Shown piece by piece: positions 12,222-25,710 of a DNA stretch of 64,000 nucleotides (its first letter is position 1; every line of letters begins with the position of its first letter). Source of the DNA: Triplophysa rosa (Eukaryota; Chordata; Actinopteri; Cypriniformes; Nemacheilidae). The notes below the pieces were generated by a model, which did not search any database, had not been told where the DNA came from, and saw only the letters and a program-made list of their open reading frames with translations. A program made the position numbers and the translations under genes. The stretch covers positions 3,820,005 through 3,884,004 of the forward strand of contig NC_079890.1 of NCBI RefSeq assembly GCF_024868665.1, written 5' to 3'.

Positions 12222-12224
<3 letters not shown>

Positions 12225-12781
12225 TTTGCACTCTTTTTGGCTCTCACTCTTACTCTCTTGCGGTCCTCTGGGGCAAAAGCAATAACACCTTCTCCTGACG
12301 GACATACTGAGCAATAAACTTTTACACCTGCACACACACACGCTCTACACAGCGAGCTTCACCGTCAGCCTCTAAGGTGGTGTGCAGCAGTGTCGAATGA
12401 GATCATAGAGACACAGAGGATGAACAGATGGAGGAAGAGACGTGTCTGTCTGCCCTGAATGAGCGACAGCTGACATCCTGCACGGGCCGCTGCGGTATGC
12501 GTCACGCGATCAGAGGGCGAACGATTGGACGCTGGCAGTGATTGAAGGACTCAGCGCCTTATCGGACGCCACGCGCGGAGGACCATATTGTACCAGCGGG
12601 AAGTAATTCAGTAAGACAAACCGAGTGAAGAGCATGTATCAGGTGTGTCCCGATCAACAGCTGTTTCTCTGTGATTGTGTAGAACTGCGAAACTCTTTCA
12701 GTCACTTAGCAGGTGGCTTTTGTCTGATGAAGTGCACAGAGATGAAACAACACAATCTATCTAAAAAAAAAGAAGAACTAA

Positions 12782-13660
12782 GAGTGCTTTCACACCTGAC
12801 TCATTTAGTACGGTTGAATCGCACTAGAGTTCGTTTTTCATCTTGGTGCGGTTCGTTTGGGCAGGTGCGAATGCCGCAATCACACTCGAGTGGGCACCAA
12901 AAGCGGAACAAATAAACGTACCAAGACCACCTGGAGCGGTTCGTTTGTGGTGAGAACGTGATTGGACCTCGAACAGACCTAAATGCAAAATGTACTGCAC
13001 TTTTTTGGACTAAACAAGCTTCCGTAGTCAGCTATGCTGTGCATTAAAGAATGATGACAAGTGTTTGTTGACAGTTTGCACTAGAATGGCAGCTCGTGGA
13101 CAAACTTGGAGTTTGGTGCGGAGCCTCGTAGAAATTTGGTCTGATGACCATATTACATTTCGAAAACTCACAAGAACAGCGGGATATTTTCATTGTTTAG
13201 CAAACAACTCAGGGAAAGGGGGTTTAATAGATCTGTGGAACTAAGATGGGTTAAGGTAAAGAAACTCAGCCAGCAATACATCCAAGTGCAGGATGTACAA
13301 ATTCCCCTGGTACGATGACCTTGATAATATACTTGGGACAAACCCGGATGTTGACCCGGTGAATGTTGTTGAGATCACCATGCGACTGATGCTAGCACAG
13401 TTGACCGGGCTAACGTTACCACATCTGACACACGATGTTGACGGTGAGTTTATTTCGTTTAAAAAAGCAGTTTAGGAAATACGTTCTCTCGCCAACAAGT
13501 GATTTGAATGTTGTCACGTGACTTCATTTTGTTCGTTTCAACTGGTTCGGACAAAAGCAATCAGTGTGGTGTGAAAAAGAACCAACGCCAATGCTACAAG
13601 GTATCATTTTTTGCCATTGGTCTGGACCAAATGAACCGAACTAAAGGTGGGAAAGCGTCC
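12782..13660 (+). mobile_element. PIF/Harbinger-type transposon with Myb-like gene remnant
   Basis: Flanked by TAA on both sides (12779-12781 and 13661-13663), the 3-bp target duplication expected for Harbinger. The ends GAGTGCTTTCACACCT and, in reverse, GGACGCTTTCCCACCT are inverted repeats, followed by GTTCGGTT-type subterminal motifs. The 879-bp element holds a broken gene for the Myb/SANT-like DNA-binding protein that autonomous Harbinger elements carry beside the transposase. No DDE transposase remains. The second copy is at 26267-27145. Confidence 0.8.
13086..13475 (+). pseudogene. Myb/SANT-like DNA-binding protein of Harbinger, frameshifted
   Basis: Starts MAARGQTWSLVRSLVEIW with the spaced tryptophans of a Myb/SANT-like (MADF-related) helix. 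The frame changes near 13200 into KQLRERGFNRSVEL and KVKKLSQQYIQVQ, the recognition-helix region, then stops at 13316. A third piece (13293-13475, other frame) reads MYKFPWYDDLDNILGTNPDV, the segment that follows the Myb domain in these proteins. A donor-like GTGAGT follows at 13444. In intact elements this protein helps the transposase enter the nucleus and bind DNA. Here at least two frame breaks disable it. The identical remnant is at 26571-26960. Confidence 0.75.
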
Positions 13661-13663
13661 TAA

Positions 13664-14031
13664 GACACTACGGCATTGTGGTTGCTAAGGTGTTTTGATG
13701 GTTACTAGGGCAGTTCTAGATTGTTGTAATTTCTCTGGGTGCAAGCTTTTGGTTCTTCGTAGTTACTTACCATCCAAAGTCAAAAGAGCCCAACTTCAAG
13801 TCTCTGTGATGTTCTGGTCTCGAGATGCCTCAGGTCCATCATTCATGTCTGTACTATTAGATGTTGAATTTTGTTAAAATCAAGTCTTAAACTGGGGTGA
13901 AAATTGTGTGTGATCGCTCAAAATGTACAACAAACGACACCATTTGAAGTATTATTCATGTCCATGGCACAAACCGTGCCGGACGGGATTTGACACTGAA
14001 GGTTCTGATAAAATGATGCAACACAATCTCA
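13664..14031. other. no gene recognised
   Basis: Non-coding stretch between the Harbinger element and the hAT target duplication. The frame 13695-13877 has no recognisable content. Recurs at 27149-27516. Confidence 0.5.
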
Positions 14032-14039
14032 CTGCAAAG

Positions 14040-14067
14040 TAGGCAAGTGCCCGGTTAACCGCGGTTA
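14040..14067. mobile_element. truncated left end of hAT element
   Basis: TAGGCAAGTGCCCGGTTAAC preceded by the target duplication CTGCAAAG (14032-14039). Only the first 28 bp of the element are present before the duplication junction. The full element is at 27525-27964. This shows that the hAT insertion predates the duplication (if it is real) and places the breakpoint. Confidence 0.9.
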
Positions 14068-14076
14068 AGATCTACC
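14060..14076. other. tandem-duplication junction
   Basis: The right-end sequence ...CGCGGTTA is joined to GATCTACCGCC through a single extra A at 14068. Upstream of the first copy the bases before GATC are GTT. After the second copy GGTTA is followed by GCACTAAA. So the breakpoints share no homology, and the A is untemplated or an error. This argues against recombination between repeats. It fits end joining or a contig mis-join. Confidence 0.85.
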
Positions 14077-16017
14077 GCCAAGCTACTGAAAAATGTAGTT
14101 AAGTTAGTAGCGTCGCTACTTGTAGTTAGCTACTCCCCAACACTGCAAATAAATAATAAATAACTACATAAATTATTCTTATTAACTGACCAAAGTATAC
14201 AAATGTGAGAAGGATACATTAAAGCCTACATTTTAAAGGTAGACTTGTAATTTTGATGTCGTTTCCACTATTGAATATATTGTTCAATTACATCAGAGGT
14301 AACTGTAATTAAATTACAAATAAATAAGAGTAATCCCTTACTTTACTTTTCAAGGGAAAAGTAATTTAGTTACAGTAACTAATTACTTAGTAACTAGTTA
14401 CACCCAACAATGCGCAAGACTACTGTGAAATTGTTTGAATATCTGAACGTTTTACTTTATCATTTCCGGACACGTTGACTGGCACCAAATTTTCTTAGCG
14501 GACAATCTCTTGTGTGTGTGTGCTGTCTGTGTCCTTCAAAAGATTTGAGTGAATGACAAGCTCGCCCTCACATCACAGGTGTGTGTGTGTCACTCCATTT
14601 TTATAGAGCCTGAGGAAAGAGGTCATTCTTGACAGCTAGACACGGCTGTCATGTCCACTTCTCTTGTCGTCATTTACATACTCACATATACTCTATGAGG
14701 ACCTTTCACAGACGCAGTGATTCATATACTGAGGCAATGATTTCCCCGAGCCTCACACAAACCTGTTGGAGTTATTAAATTTAAAGCAAAACGTAATTTG
14801 TTAATTTTTGAGCCGTTCTGTTAGAGAACCAGTTTAAATGACCTTACAAGTCGATTTTTGACATGCTTCACTCAATATTATATCACCTTTTATATTCGGT
14901 TTTAGGTCAGAGAGGCGCTGCAGGACTTTTAATATCTCCAATTGAGGTTATTTCATAAAATCCTGATCACGCTATAAATGTCCTCTCTGAGAAGTGTTAC
15001 ATTCATTCTGTTTGGGTTTAAGAGATAGTTGTCTATTTTATTTAATGTTACTTTTTCAGTTTGCTTGGGTCATATCGATCACAAACTGAAAGACCTGGTG
15101 AAGGCAGAACAGGTGATAAACTGTGAGATGTGGTTTTCTTTGAGAAACGTGTGCGTGAGATGCACTTTAATAGCATGTGTCCATCTGATAAGGTTAGAGG
15201 GTAAAAACTGTCTGAAGGGTCTTTTTTACCCTGCTGATAACACGCATTCACACACAATCGATGACACGCTTCATAGAGCACATACATTCACACACTGAAG
15301 GACATTATTGAATACTGAATAAAATACTGAATAAAAATGTTATTCTCATCACCTCCCCCCTTCATTTTTCCTTAAATTATTATTTTTTATTATCATATAC
15401 TCGTATGCTACAAGACATTGTGTTTTTGTGCCCTGGTCCTGTCGATCGCTATAACAACCGCTGCTGTTTTTTTACCATCCAGATGATTTGCATAAATACA
15501 CCGTTCGTATAAAACACATCAAATATGCCCTTGTTTATGTTCAGAAAGCAAACGTGCTCCGATATGAAAACCAACCATAGTGTACTAATTGCGTCCCGCT
15601 GAGTGCTTCTGTAGTTTTGCAAAGAGCTCCCGATGTAAAATGATACAAAATATTGAGCCAGATATGTCCCACGGGGCGTCAGTTGAGTACGCCGATTTCA
15701 TCTCTTAAATTAAATTACACATTCTGTCATTATTAATTGCATGTGCCAGGTTTGATGTCAACGGCGATCCATCCAACCCCTTATGAAAATGAACCATATT
15801 TGGACGGCAAAAGAAAACATACTGGTTGGGTGTAGTTAAAACATGGTAACCACAAATTAACCATGGTATTTGTAGTCAAACTGAGGTTATTCAAATGGCA
15901 ATTAATCCGCCCCTCCAAAAAACATGGTTACTACACTTTTAATATAACCGTGTAATGAAATATATTATAATAATATTGTTAATTTTCGTAAATGAAGTTT
16001 CTGCTAAATTCATTTAA

Positions 16018-16399
16018 AGGTCCAATGTGTCATTTTTTTGGAGGATCTATGGACAGAAATGCAATATAATATACATAACCATGTGTTCAAAGGTGTATAA
16101 AAACCTTCCTTAAAGAAGCATTATGTTTTTATTACCTTAGAATGAGCTATTTCTATATACGTACAACGCGGATCCCCTTACATGGAATTTGCCACGTTGT
16201 TTCTACAGTAGCCCTAAACGGACAAACTGCTCTACAGAGCGCGTTTCGTAAATCTCCTACGGAAAAGAAGCGACGACATCTTTGTCCTTTGAGAGGCGGC
16301 GTAGTGTTTCTAAAAGAAGGGCGAAAGGTGAAGTAAGCAGTTGGTTGCAATTCACAACCTCACTGCTAGATGCCGCTAAAATCTCCACATTGCTCCTTT
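16018..16399. mobile_element. TTAA-flanked MITE, duplicate copy
   Basis: Second copy of the element at 2533-2914, TTAA at 16014-16017. Confidence 0.6.
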
Positions 16400-16510
16400 A
16401 TAAGTCACATGGTTTTGAAATATTAGTAAACGGCAGCAGAACTTTCACATTTTGGTCAGCCATAGCTAATTTGACATAACTACATAACTTACGTGTATGC
16501 AGTTCATTTA

Positions 16511-16891
16511 GGCCCTGTCCACACGAACACGGGTATTTTCAAAACCTGCGGTTTGCCCATTCGTCCACACCCAAATGCAGTACTCGGTCACTGAAACCGA
16601 ACTTTTTTGAAAACTCCTGCCAGAATGAAGATTTTTAGAAACTCGTGTTGTCGTGTAGATGGTGAAACCGGAGATTTGGCATATGACGTTGGAATGCGTG
16701 CCGTTATCTCCTTTGTTTGACGTCAGATTCCAAGCTTCTGATTGGCCAACACGGCTTTATGGTTAGGATTATATCGCCACCTGTTGGTTTGGCATGCTTT
16801 TGACAGCACTTTCGTGTGGACAAGGGTTTTTTTTAAACGCAGAAGGAAAAACGCAGTTCATAAAAATACCCGTGTATGTGTGTACGAGGCC
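16511..16891. mobile_element. Harbinger-type MITE, duplicate copy
   Basis: Second copy of 3025-3405, with the same TTA flanks. Confidence 0.7.
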
Positions 16892-18256
16892 TTAATTTAA
16901 GAGTTAGTTAATGTTTCTTTGTATTTTCTTTTTTCTTTGATTGAAGCATAATTGTTAAAGATCTGAGTGGCAGTTCGAAGGGTCTCAATTCCACGTGAGT
17001 GTGACCCAGACGCATGACATCACAACCCCGAGCACAACACCTGACCTCAGGTTACAGCATGACACCTCTCATCAGTCATTCGTACATCACTGTCATTTAA
17101 CAATCACCTTTCTCAAATTCAGATGCACATGAAACAAAGGGTTTGCTCTGGTTTGTGCTGTATGGCTTTGTGGGTGTTTGTGTGTTGTGCATATTGGGAT
17201 CAGAGGAAGGCTTTACCGTGTATTACTCATGTCTGGGCTTTTGGTCATGCGGGGGCAGAGTGTTGGAACTGTTTAACCACACAAACACTCAGACATCCAG
17301 TTTTTCTTGTGCATGTTAATCCTTAACATGCATGTTGTAAAATCCATGAGTGACGCAATAGATAAGATTAGTCCTAAGGCCTGGATGTGTGTTTTTGTGT
17401 TTTGTTAAGGATAATGTCTTGAGAAACAGACCTGTACACTCCCACATTCTTCAGACTTTTTGTTTGACCTTTTCTATTATCAGTGTGATAACACTGTTCT
17501 TGGGATAGAGAGAAAAACAGTGTGTCAAAGCCTCACTGTCTGCTGTCTACATAGACAATATGTAAACTGAAACCGAGCCTGATGAGTGAATCATTAGAAG
17601 AGTTTTATATAGGCAGACGTGCTTTCGACTTGGGTCAGCAAGCAAATACCCAGAAGGCAACAGCATAGCAATGCACCGAAAAACACAAAGAACACCTTAG
17701 AAACAAAGCTAGCTGGTATGGCGGTTTATACAGTTAAGCGAAGAATAAAACGTCAACCTTACTCTACACAAATGTTAAAACAATATACTGTATAACCAAC
17801 AGAACATTTCGAACCGAGTCGACGGTTAGGACCTAATTATTTGTGTGAGTGTGACATTAAAAAAATAAAAACTTTAACAGGAAGCGCTTCTGGAACACTG
17901 TTGATTACGTCTCGCAAAATGGTCTGCAATATGCAAGTAGGTGGGCGTGGCTAACCCTTGTGTCACCCTCCTGCACTCCTGACCGAGTGACATGCTGCAT
18001 GTGACAAGTGTGACAAGGAAAATTGAGAAAGATAAACACATGCATCAGGGGAGCCCACAAACAAATCTCAATCAGTGGGCGGAGCTTATTGTTAAAAGAG
18101 GTGGAACATCTGTGTCGTAGTCATGGCTTGGGTTTCTAACTGTGATATGTAAAATTGTGCATCCTGTGGAACATGTTTTTGCTCATACCGCACACCCACA
18201 TGCAACAACGCCTTAGTAACTGCATAGCAACACCCTAGCAACCCACAAAACTTTAA

Positions 18257-18883
18257 AGGGGTGCTGCAACGATGTGTCATGCATTCTGACTTATTTACAA
18301 TGTTAAACGTGCCGTCTTCTCATGCTTAACATGGTCAACTTGTCAAAAAACGAGTTGGGCGTATTACGTAGTATTTCTGTGCTCGATACACTCCCCCAGC
18401 GATCGTACAGGTTTCTGAAAGTTTTTTTGGAACATATAAAACTGTTTCGTAACAATTTTTCTTAGTCCCTTATTGGACAATTCTCCCGGAAAAGCACGCG
18501 GCACGCCCACACGGCAGCAAGGAGAGCAGGAGAAGGAGTGATGAATGTTATATAAACGGTAGATATAACGCTGGATTTGGAGATCGTTTGAAACTGATAT
18601 ATGGAGCCGTCCCAGCGCTAAAATATGCCGGACATGAACCGCATGCGGTGAGTGAAACTGATGTCTGTGTTTTGTTGGCAATGGGTGCGCACGTGCTTTA
18701 GTTCAGCCTACCCCTCCCCCCCGCAGGCGCCGTATGATTACAGAAATACTCGTACAGCTCTATCTCTCTTTTATAAATGTGATCAAACTAAATACTCTTC
18801 GAAGACACAAAGTATGCAACACTACTCTATAGGTACTCAAGATTAATATGAGATGGGCAGAAACCACGTGTGTTAGGGCCGCT
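18257..18883. mobile_element. TTAA-flanked 627-bp MITE, duplicate copy
   Basis: Second copy of 4771-5397. Confidence 0.65.
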
Positions 18884-19222
18884 TTAACCTAGTGCACAGT
18901 GCATGATGTTTTTCAAGTGCACGGGACCATATCGAAGTCATATGCATTAAAACAGTTTAAATGTTGCCAAGCCAATGATGTGAAACTTTAATAAGAATAA
19001 AATGGGACAATCATTGGGTGCAACAGTGCAGATTCAATTACATTGAACTGTTTTTCTTGATACTTTTTTTTAGTATCGAGTGAATTTTATGGCGGATTAA
19101 CTTTTTAATAGAGCTCAGAGAAATGCATTCTGGAAATTACAGCCACAGATGATGATGTACATGCGATGATGCTTTAGATTGAGGTTTTCTTGCTCGCCTG
19201 TGATGCTTTACATTGTTGTAAT

Positions 19223-19551
19223 CAGAGCCATTGAGAGAGAGAGAGAGAGAGAGTTGCGCCAATGGAAGTTCAAAATTTTCGTGTGTCACGTGATTCATGG
19301 AGCCTTCAGATAGTTCCAGGAAGTTATGTTTTCTCGTTAAATGCTTTATTTCTTACGTCTAGTAAGAGTAAAGTAAAGACTTACGTCTTTAAATGGGTTA
19401 AAAGTTTACCTCAGTTGGTCTTTCTAGCCGCAGCTCCATGCGTTACTAGTCACTTCCGGGAACTATTGAGACCCTCCATGAACCGCCATTGCTGTGAAAG
19501 AACTGTTCCATTGGAGTCAACGGAGTTGACGCGACTCTCTCAATGGCTCTG
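19223..19551. mobile_element. hAT MITE with GTTGTAAT duplication, duplicate copy
   Basis: Second copy of 5737-6065, including both 8-bp flanks. Confidence 0.85.
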
Positions 19552-19787
19552 GTTGTAATCAGCTTGCTAGGATTTGTTTTGTGTGCGTGGACATCATTCG
19601 GTGCCCGCTGTGTCCCTGCATCAGTTGATTTAATCTGATCTTTATTTAACAGTGAGCTGTAATGAGAAACACACACCAGATCGGTTTCATCCTGTCTGCG
19701 TGTTGACTCGGATCAGTTTCCCTGCTTTGTTATGGGACACCAGCAGATAGATTATTCCATCAATTCAAGATCTGAGAGAGAGAGAGA

Positions 19788-19827
<40 letters not shown>

Positions 19828-19963
19828 CTGCTAGACGGACAGCGTAAAAGACTTTACCTGTGACGTTAATTCTTTTTTAATGGTTAATTAATGTCAACAA
19901 CCTTCTGGAGGATTCTGATGGTTTACACCTGCAGAGCTCACAGGGCTCTCTCATTTACACCTG

Positions 19964-20011
<48 letters not shown>

Positions 20012-20277
20012 AAAGGCTCATGTTGTTGATTGTGTTTTGTTTTGTTGATGTGTTGTGCTAAAAGTGATGGAGAGAGTCTAATTGAGCTGCACCATCTGCT
20101 CACACCAGAGACCTGCGTCTCGCTCTCTTCCTCTGAAAGTGGAGCTCAGATCTTCCAACAGCTCAAACGGGTCTCCATGGAGTTGCCATGGAGATGAGGT
20201 TTGTTTCAGCTCAATTAGCCTAGATCTTTTAAACAAGGATCAGATCAACTTAACAAGATTAACAGCGCCACACACAC

Positions 20278-20308
<31 letters not shown>

Positions 20309-20712
20309 TCTGTAAAGAAACATCACAGTGGTTTCTCCTAGTCAGAAATAAAGAAAAATAAAAAATAAAGAAAAAGCTCAGGAAGATGCTACAGATGTTT
20401 TAGATGGCTCTGATTTGCCAATATGCCAGAGTCAGGTCAGGTTAAAATTCTTATGAAATCACTTCTCAGCAGAGCCATTCAGATGAGTTTTTTTCTACAG
20501 AATTTGAACTGTAGTTTTACTTCAGTAACCATAGCTTAAATGTGATATGTGTAGTAAAACCATAGTAGCCTCTGATTTACTAGGTTATTACCACGGTAAC
20601 CATAGTTTAATCATATTTGTGACCCTGCATGTGAAAACCCAGCTAAAGTCATTCTTTTTGTGATTTACCGTGTTCTACAACAACAAAAAAACACATTATA
20701 TGTGATGTAAAT

Positions 20713-20999
20713 CAGTGGTTCGCAGACTTTTTCATTGTAAGGCCCCCTTTGTGTAGAGTGCATCGCTTTGTGGCCCCCCAAATAAAGACTTGTAATCTTA
20801 AACTTAGAATTTTAATTAAACCCAAAACATATTCAGTTATACAATGTTGGAATGTCAATTCTTTTGGTTGGCAGTCTTATTTTTCTAATGTTTGATAGCA
20901 TAAAATCTATGAAAATGTTCTGTATTTCATCAAATGCCACAAAATCTGCGCCCCCCCCCCACCAGATCCATCTTGGGGCCCCCAGTTTGAGAATCACTG
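20713..20999. mobile_element. hAT Charlie-like MITE, duplicate copy
   Basis: Second copy of 7227-7513. Confidence 0.8.
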
Positions 21000-21092
21000 A
21001 TGTAAAGAACAATCTGTGAAAAACAACCTTGATGTCTTTAATATAGACTGAGTAGTGTCATGTCAAAAATTGAAATCATTGAGACTTTAGCT

Positions 21093-21238
21093 TGGCTTTC
21101 CTGTGGCTCAGTGGTTAGGGCATGGGTCGTGGGTTCGATCCCAGGGGATTGCACGGACTCAGATACCATGTTTAGTATAATGCAATGTAAATCGCCTTTG
21201 ATAAAAGCGTCTGCCAAATGCATTAAAAAAAAAAAAAG
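21093..21238 (+). mobile_element. tRNA-derived SINE, duplicate copy
   Basis: Second copy of 7607-7752, with the same poly-A length. Confidence 0.85.
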
Positions 21239-21415
21239 TCACAGACAGGGTCACATTTGTTTTATAATTATGGTAATACTAATGGTAATCAATCTGCCAA
21301 AAAGTCATTGTTACTACACTTTTACTATACTAAAACAAGCGAACAATTAAGACAAAGCTACTTAGAACATAATGGAGCATCCTAAGTGTCACAAGTCATG
21401 TAAGATCAAGTTGTG

Positions 21416-21419
<4 letters not shown>

Positions 21420-21474
<55 letters not shown>
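21420..21474. repeat. (CA)n microsatellite, duplicate copy
   Basis: Same length as 7934-7988. Confidence 0.95.
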
Positions 21475-21476
<2 letters not shown>

Positions 21477-22081
21477 AACACAGTCGGTGTATACAATCAG
21501 AACAAAGGCAGTGAATGATGTTTAGGTGTAAAATGAGTTGTGCGGCCTGTGGCTCCCAGCACTCGTCCTAATAAAGAGATTATATTTGCATGGCAAATCA
21601 AGCTCAGAGCGACTCATTGCGTCTTTGGCAGGTGGTGTTTGTGTATGTGTGTGTGTGTTGGCAATTAGGCCCACATCATGTGGCTGAGCTAAACCCCAAA
21701 CCAACAATCTCAATCACCTGAAAATAACTGTACAAATCATCATCTTCTCACTTCATTTGCTGGTTAGACGTTTAACCATCTGAACCTGCTGAAGTTCTTT
21801 TGAGTCTCAGACAACCAATATTCCACAGAGCAAAAGTTGCAGTTTGTCAGTTGAAGCCCATATACACCAAATTCAAATATATATATATATATATTCACAT
21901 TTTCGGAGAAAAATGTGAGCGGTACAACTAGTACGAGGTGTGGTTGCTAGAGCAACGCTTTTTGATTGTTTGTGCTTTGTGTCTGTGATGTTCTGGTCAT
22001 GTCTTTGGTTCTCTTCTTCTGTGTGAGTCGTTGGTATTTTATTACGCTTTCAGCATTTGCCAGACAAAAATTGTCCAGTCA

Positions 22082-22276
22082 CACTCTTAAAAATAAAGGT
22101 GTGAAAATAAAGAACTATTTTTGGTTCCACAAAGAACCATTCTTTAAAGAACCTTCTCTTTCTTACTTTTTTATCATCTTTTTTCGCCAAAGAACCCTTC
22201 GTGAAACAGAAAAGTTCTTCAGATGTTTAAGGTTCTTTATGGAACCAAAAGGTTCTTGGCATCAAAGAACATTTTG
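22082..22276. mobile_element. TA-type MITE, duplicate copy
   Basis: Second copy of 8596-8790. Confidence 0.7.
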
Positions 22277-25200
22277 AAGGAACAGTGCATTTTGAAAAGT
22301 AATAAACTCTCCATGGCACACATTGGGCGGGAGGTTTAGGATGTAAGCATTGTAAGGATATTGCATGAATATATCAATATTATATTTAGTTTAATAGTAA
22401 AAGTGTTGTAATCATTTTTTGATAAACTGCTAAGTGCTTACAAGTTTACTGCAAATATATAAACTATTGTTATCGTTGTAAAACCATGGTTCATTTTTTT
22501 AAGGGTTGTGCCAAAAATATGGTTCCTCTAGTTTTACTGCAATATGTTTTTATTCCAGTGAACCAAACTCTTTTAAAATTCACTGATTAACATGCGGCGA
22601 TACTGTAACATGAAAGCGTCTGGTTTGTTAACATCTTGTAAAGTAATATTACTACTGTTGTAACCTCCCAACCCCCTCCATAGCTACGGGTTAGACTGGC
22701 AGACTGAGTCCGAGGGTTTAATGAGCTGTCAACAGGGCTGAAACAGACTGCATGTCGACGTTCCAGCGAAACTGCTTGAGAATGACTGCGTATATTTTAA
22801 TTGGGTTGATTTTTTTCAAGCATTTCAGAGAAGTTCAGAAACTCATTCTCACCGCACTTCTATGAGGTGGAGACGTATTAACTTCTGCTTAGAAACAGCT
22901 AAGGTTAAACCGGCTTCAGTTGGCTTTTGCTGGTTCTAGTCGGTCTCCAAACCTAAAAAAAGGCAGAGAATGCTGGGATACTGATATCTTCTCATCCTAC
23001 ATAATTATTCTGTTGGCGAGTTGCTTGGCACAAGGACAAAATGTAGCATAATTTATGCATGGCTGTCGTCGGTTTTTGAAAAACGGCTCTGGTTTTAGCA
23101 TCGCACACACCGAAGCCCCTCCAGAGATCCGTCTGAAAGAGAAGAGTTGTTTAGAAGTTTACAATCATCTGCATGCGTTATTATGCACCGGCTGAGCGCG
23201 GACGCTGGGACGGAGGCTTTACGCATCGTGCGATTTACAATCTCGCCAAAGATGAAAAGATGAAAATATTACTCAATAAAGGCCCGCGAGAGGAGAGAGC
23301 CACATTCGGGATTGCTTTGAATTTGAATGCAGAAGATGTTATTCAGATAGAGGCTTTTTGTTCCCTATAGACCATCAAAGGACAGACTTATAAAGAGAAA
23401 GGATAAAATGCAAAAAAAGAGAGTAAGAGATATAGTGCTTTTGTGTGCGTGTTGGTGAATATACAGGTAAAATAACTTCCTTTGAAGTGTGCCTGTGTTC
23501 TCCTCTACAATTATTTATTGACCTTTCTGAGCCAAAGTTATCGCACCTTACGCTGCCATGGAGACAACCAGCTTCCGGTTACCATGACTCCCATTTTCAT
23601 CCATTGCCAGAAATGGCACTTTTACGGCTCGCAACATACTCGACAATTGGGCTGTTGGGACAATTGGGAATACATTGTGCTGAGTTTTAGCTAATACCCA
23701 ATATATCTTGCAACACAGCAAAACTCTAGTTTTGCCAAAAGAATTTCCTGCCACATCTGAAAAACCAACACACAGCACCATTTGGATGCTTGATGTTCAT
23801 TTCCATTTTTTATTTGATACATTTACTGTGTAATGAGAAAATGTCTCATTGGCTCTTGAATGTTTAACAATAGACAGTGTTTTCCTTCATTATACAATTC
23901 ATTTTCTGCCTCTCTCTCTTCTTTTTTTCTCGCTTAACGTTGCTGTGATTAATGGCTGTACTTTTCAACAGCGAGCCGTTGTCTCCAAAACATAATTTTA
24001 TCTCAATGAGATAGAATCACTGTGGTTAAAGCTGTTGTATACAGAGATCTCACTTTCTTATGCTGAGAGTTGACCGTGCATGTGTCCTTCTGCCAAAATT
24101 GATGTTTGCTCGAGGACACCAGACCCTCTTTCAAATGATTTAACCTCTTAAACTATATGAATAATATCAAAGTCAGTTTATGGATGTTGTGCCAATCGGC
24201 GGCCATGTTTGCAACGCCTCTGGGCAGTTATTTACGTCATAGCCAGTCAACAGTCCTATCTCTTTGAATGGTGGAAATCAGATACTGTGGAGTGCAATAA
24301 ACGAGGAGACAAAAACGAAGATGTGTCGGGTCCGCTTACTCTCCACTTTAATATAACTCTCACACCGAACAGCGAGTCAAGTAAAACCACAGCACACACA
24401 TCACAAAACAGGAACAACACAACTAACTCCTCCCTCCCTTAAAGGTACAGTACCTTGGTGAATGTCTCCTCTCATATTACTTGTGGTTCGCCACAATACT
24501 GTATTTCTAAAATCACAATTAAATAGCATATTTGCGTTCAGTAATTAAACCTTATATGGACTGTACCATAACTTTGCTTTGCTAAGCTTAAATTGCACTA
24601 AAAATCACCTTTTCCGAGGTCGCTTTAGCTACTGTGCATGCGCAAGTAGCTATCACACATTATCAAATGTTTTTATTTATTGTCAAGTTATTACAAGGTT
24701 TCTTCTGCAAAATATTTTCCAGAGCTGAGGACAAACTTTAAGTCAGCACATTCACATCTTGCATTCTTTGTGGTTCACTTTAAATGATTCAATGATCTCT
24801 TACATTCGCTGGTGACTGAAAAGTTCAATAGTTTAAATGAATCTGTTCAAATGAGTCATTCGTGTGCGAGTCGTTCTGAACGCAATGTGCGTTCATACTG
24901 GCGAACTCGCTGTGTACAGTATACGCTGATTCAACGATCCAACTGCACAGCTAAAGACATTACAATGATGTATGTCATGTTCATTTAAGACATTTCAAGA
25001 AATAATACGTACTCGGATGCAAAACAAACAGCAGTCAAACACAGGCTGGCTCTTGTTCTGCAACTCTGCGCCTCAGTGTGCTGATAACGAAACAGCGCCT
25101 CCACTGTGGCGTAATGTTGCAACTGCAGTTACAAATGACAGTATGATAAATGCACGCAGCATTTCTTGTGAAGACACCCAACATAATTTTGGCGAGAGTC

Positions 25201-25657
25201 TGAGGCGGCACGACATTTGACGGAGGCGGCCGCCTCCAATTTCTCTATGCAGGAAAAACCCTGCCTACATTTATTTCTCATTTCAGAAGCTTTCACTTTT
25301 ATATATGTAGTGTTAGGGGGAGTAAAGACAATCACAACTTTTGTTTCAACTATGTTTCATCTGCTCATCCAGTCTTACTAGAAAAGCAAATAAGCACTGT
25401 TTACTTAATGCATCTTCCTAGTCATATTGATTCATCACTTATAATCATATATTTATGTAAATAATACAGAGAATTAATGAATGCCTGATTCTGCTACTAC
25501 AGTCTGGGATTGGACTAATAATGTTGGTGTTTTTGTCTGTCCAATACGATGGTAGCAGTACTTCAACTAATACCAATTATTATTTTATCCAGAGAGTTGA
25601 CAAAAAGACACATTTCCATAATAAAGGTGAACCAGGCAGGGACTGTGAAAAGTCGTC

Positions 25658-25658
<1 letters not shown>

Positions 25659-25707
<49 letters not shown>
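25659..25707. repeat. (CT)n microsatellite, duplicate copy
   Basis: Same length as 12173-12221. Confidence 0.95.

Positions 25708-25710
<3 letters not shown>

Larger units (their letters stand above)
584..14067. repeat. 13.48-kb tandem duplication, copy 1
   Basis: The sequence starting GATCTACCGCCAAGC at 584 recurs at 14069, and the two stay collinear to 14067/27552. The offset is 13485 up to about 2985, 13486 from there to about 12770, then 13485 again. These shifts are explained by one T (TT against TTT) and one A (A9 against A8). Open frames compared across the copies translate identically, apart from frame ends affected by the two indels. GA, CA and CT tracts have equal lengths. Copy 1 ends 28 bp into an hAT element, followed by one unmatched A (14068). 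I compared many segments but not every base. This may be a real recent duplication or an assembly artefact. Confidence 0.95.

Noticed and set aside
12035..12341. Four frames with Ser-Leu or Arg-Glu runs
   Set aside because: They are translations of the (CT)n microsatellite.
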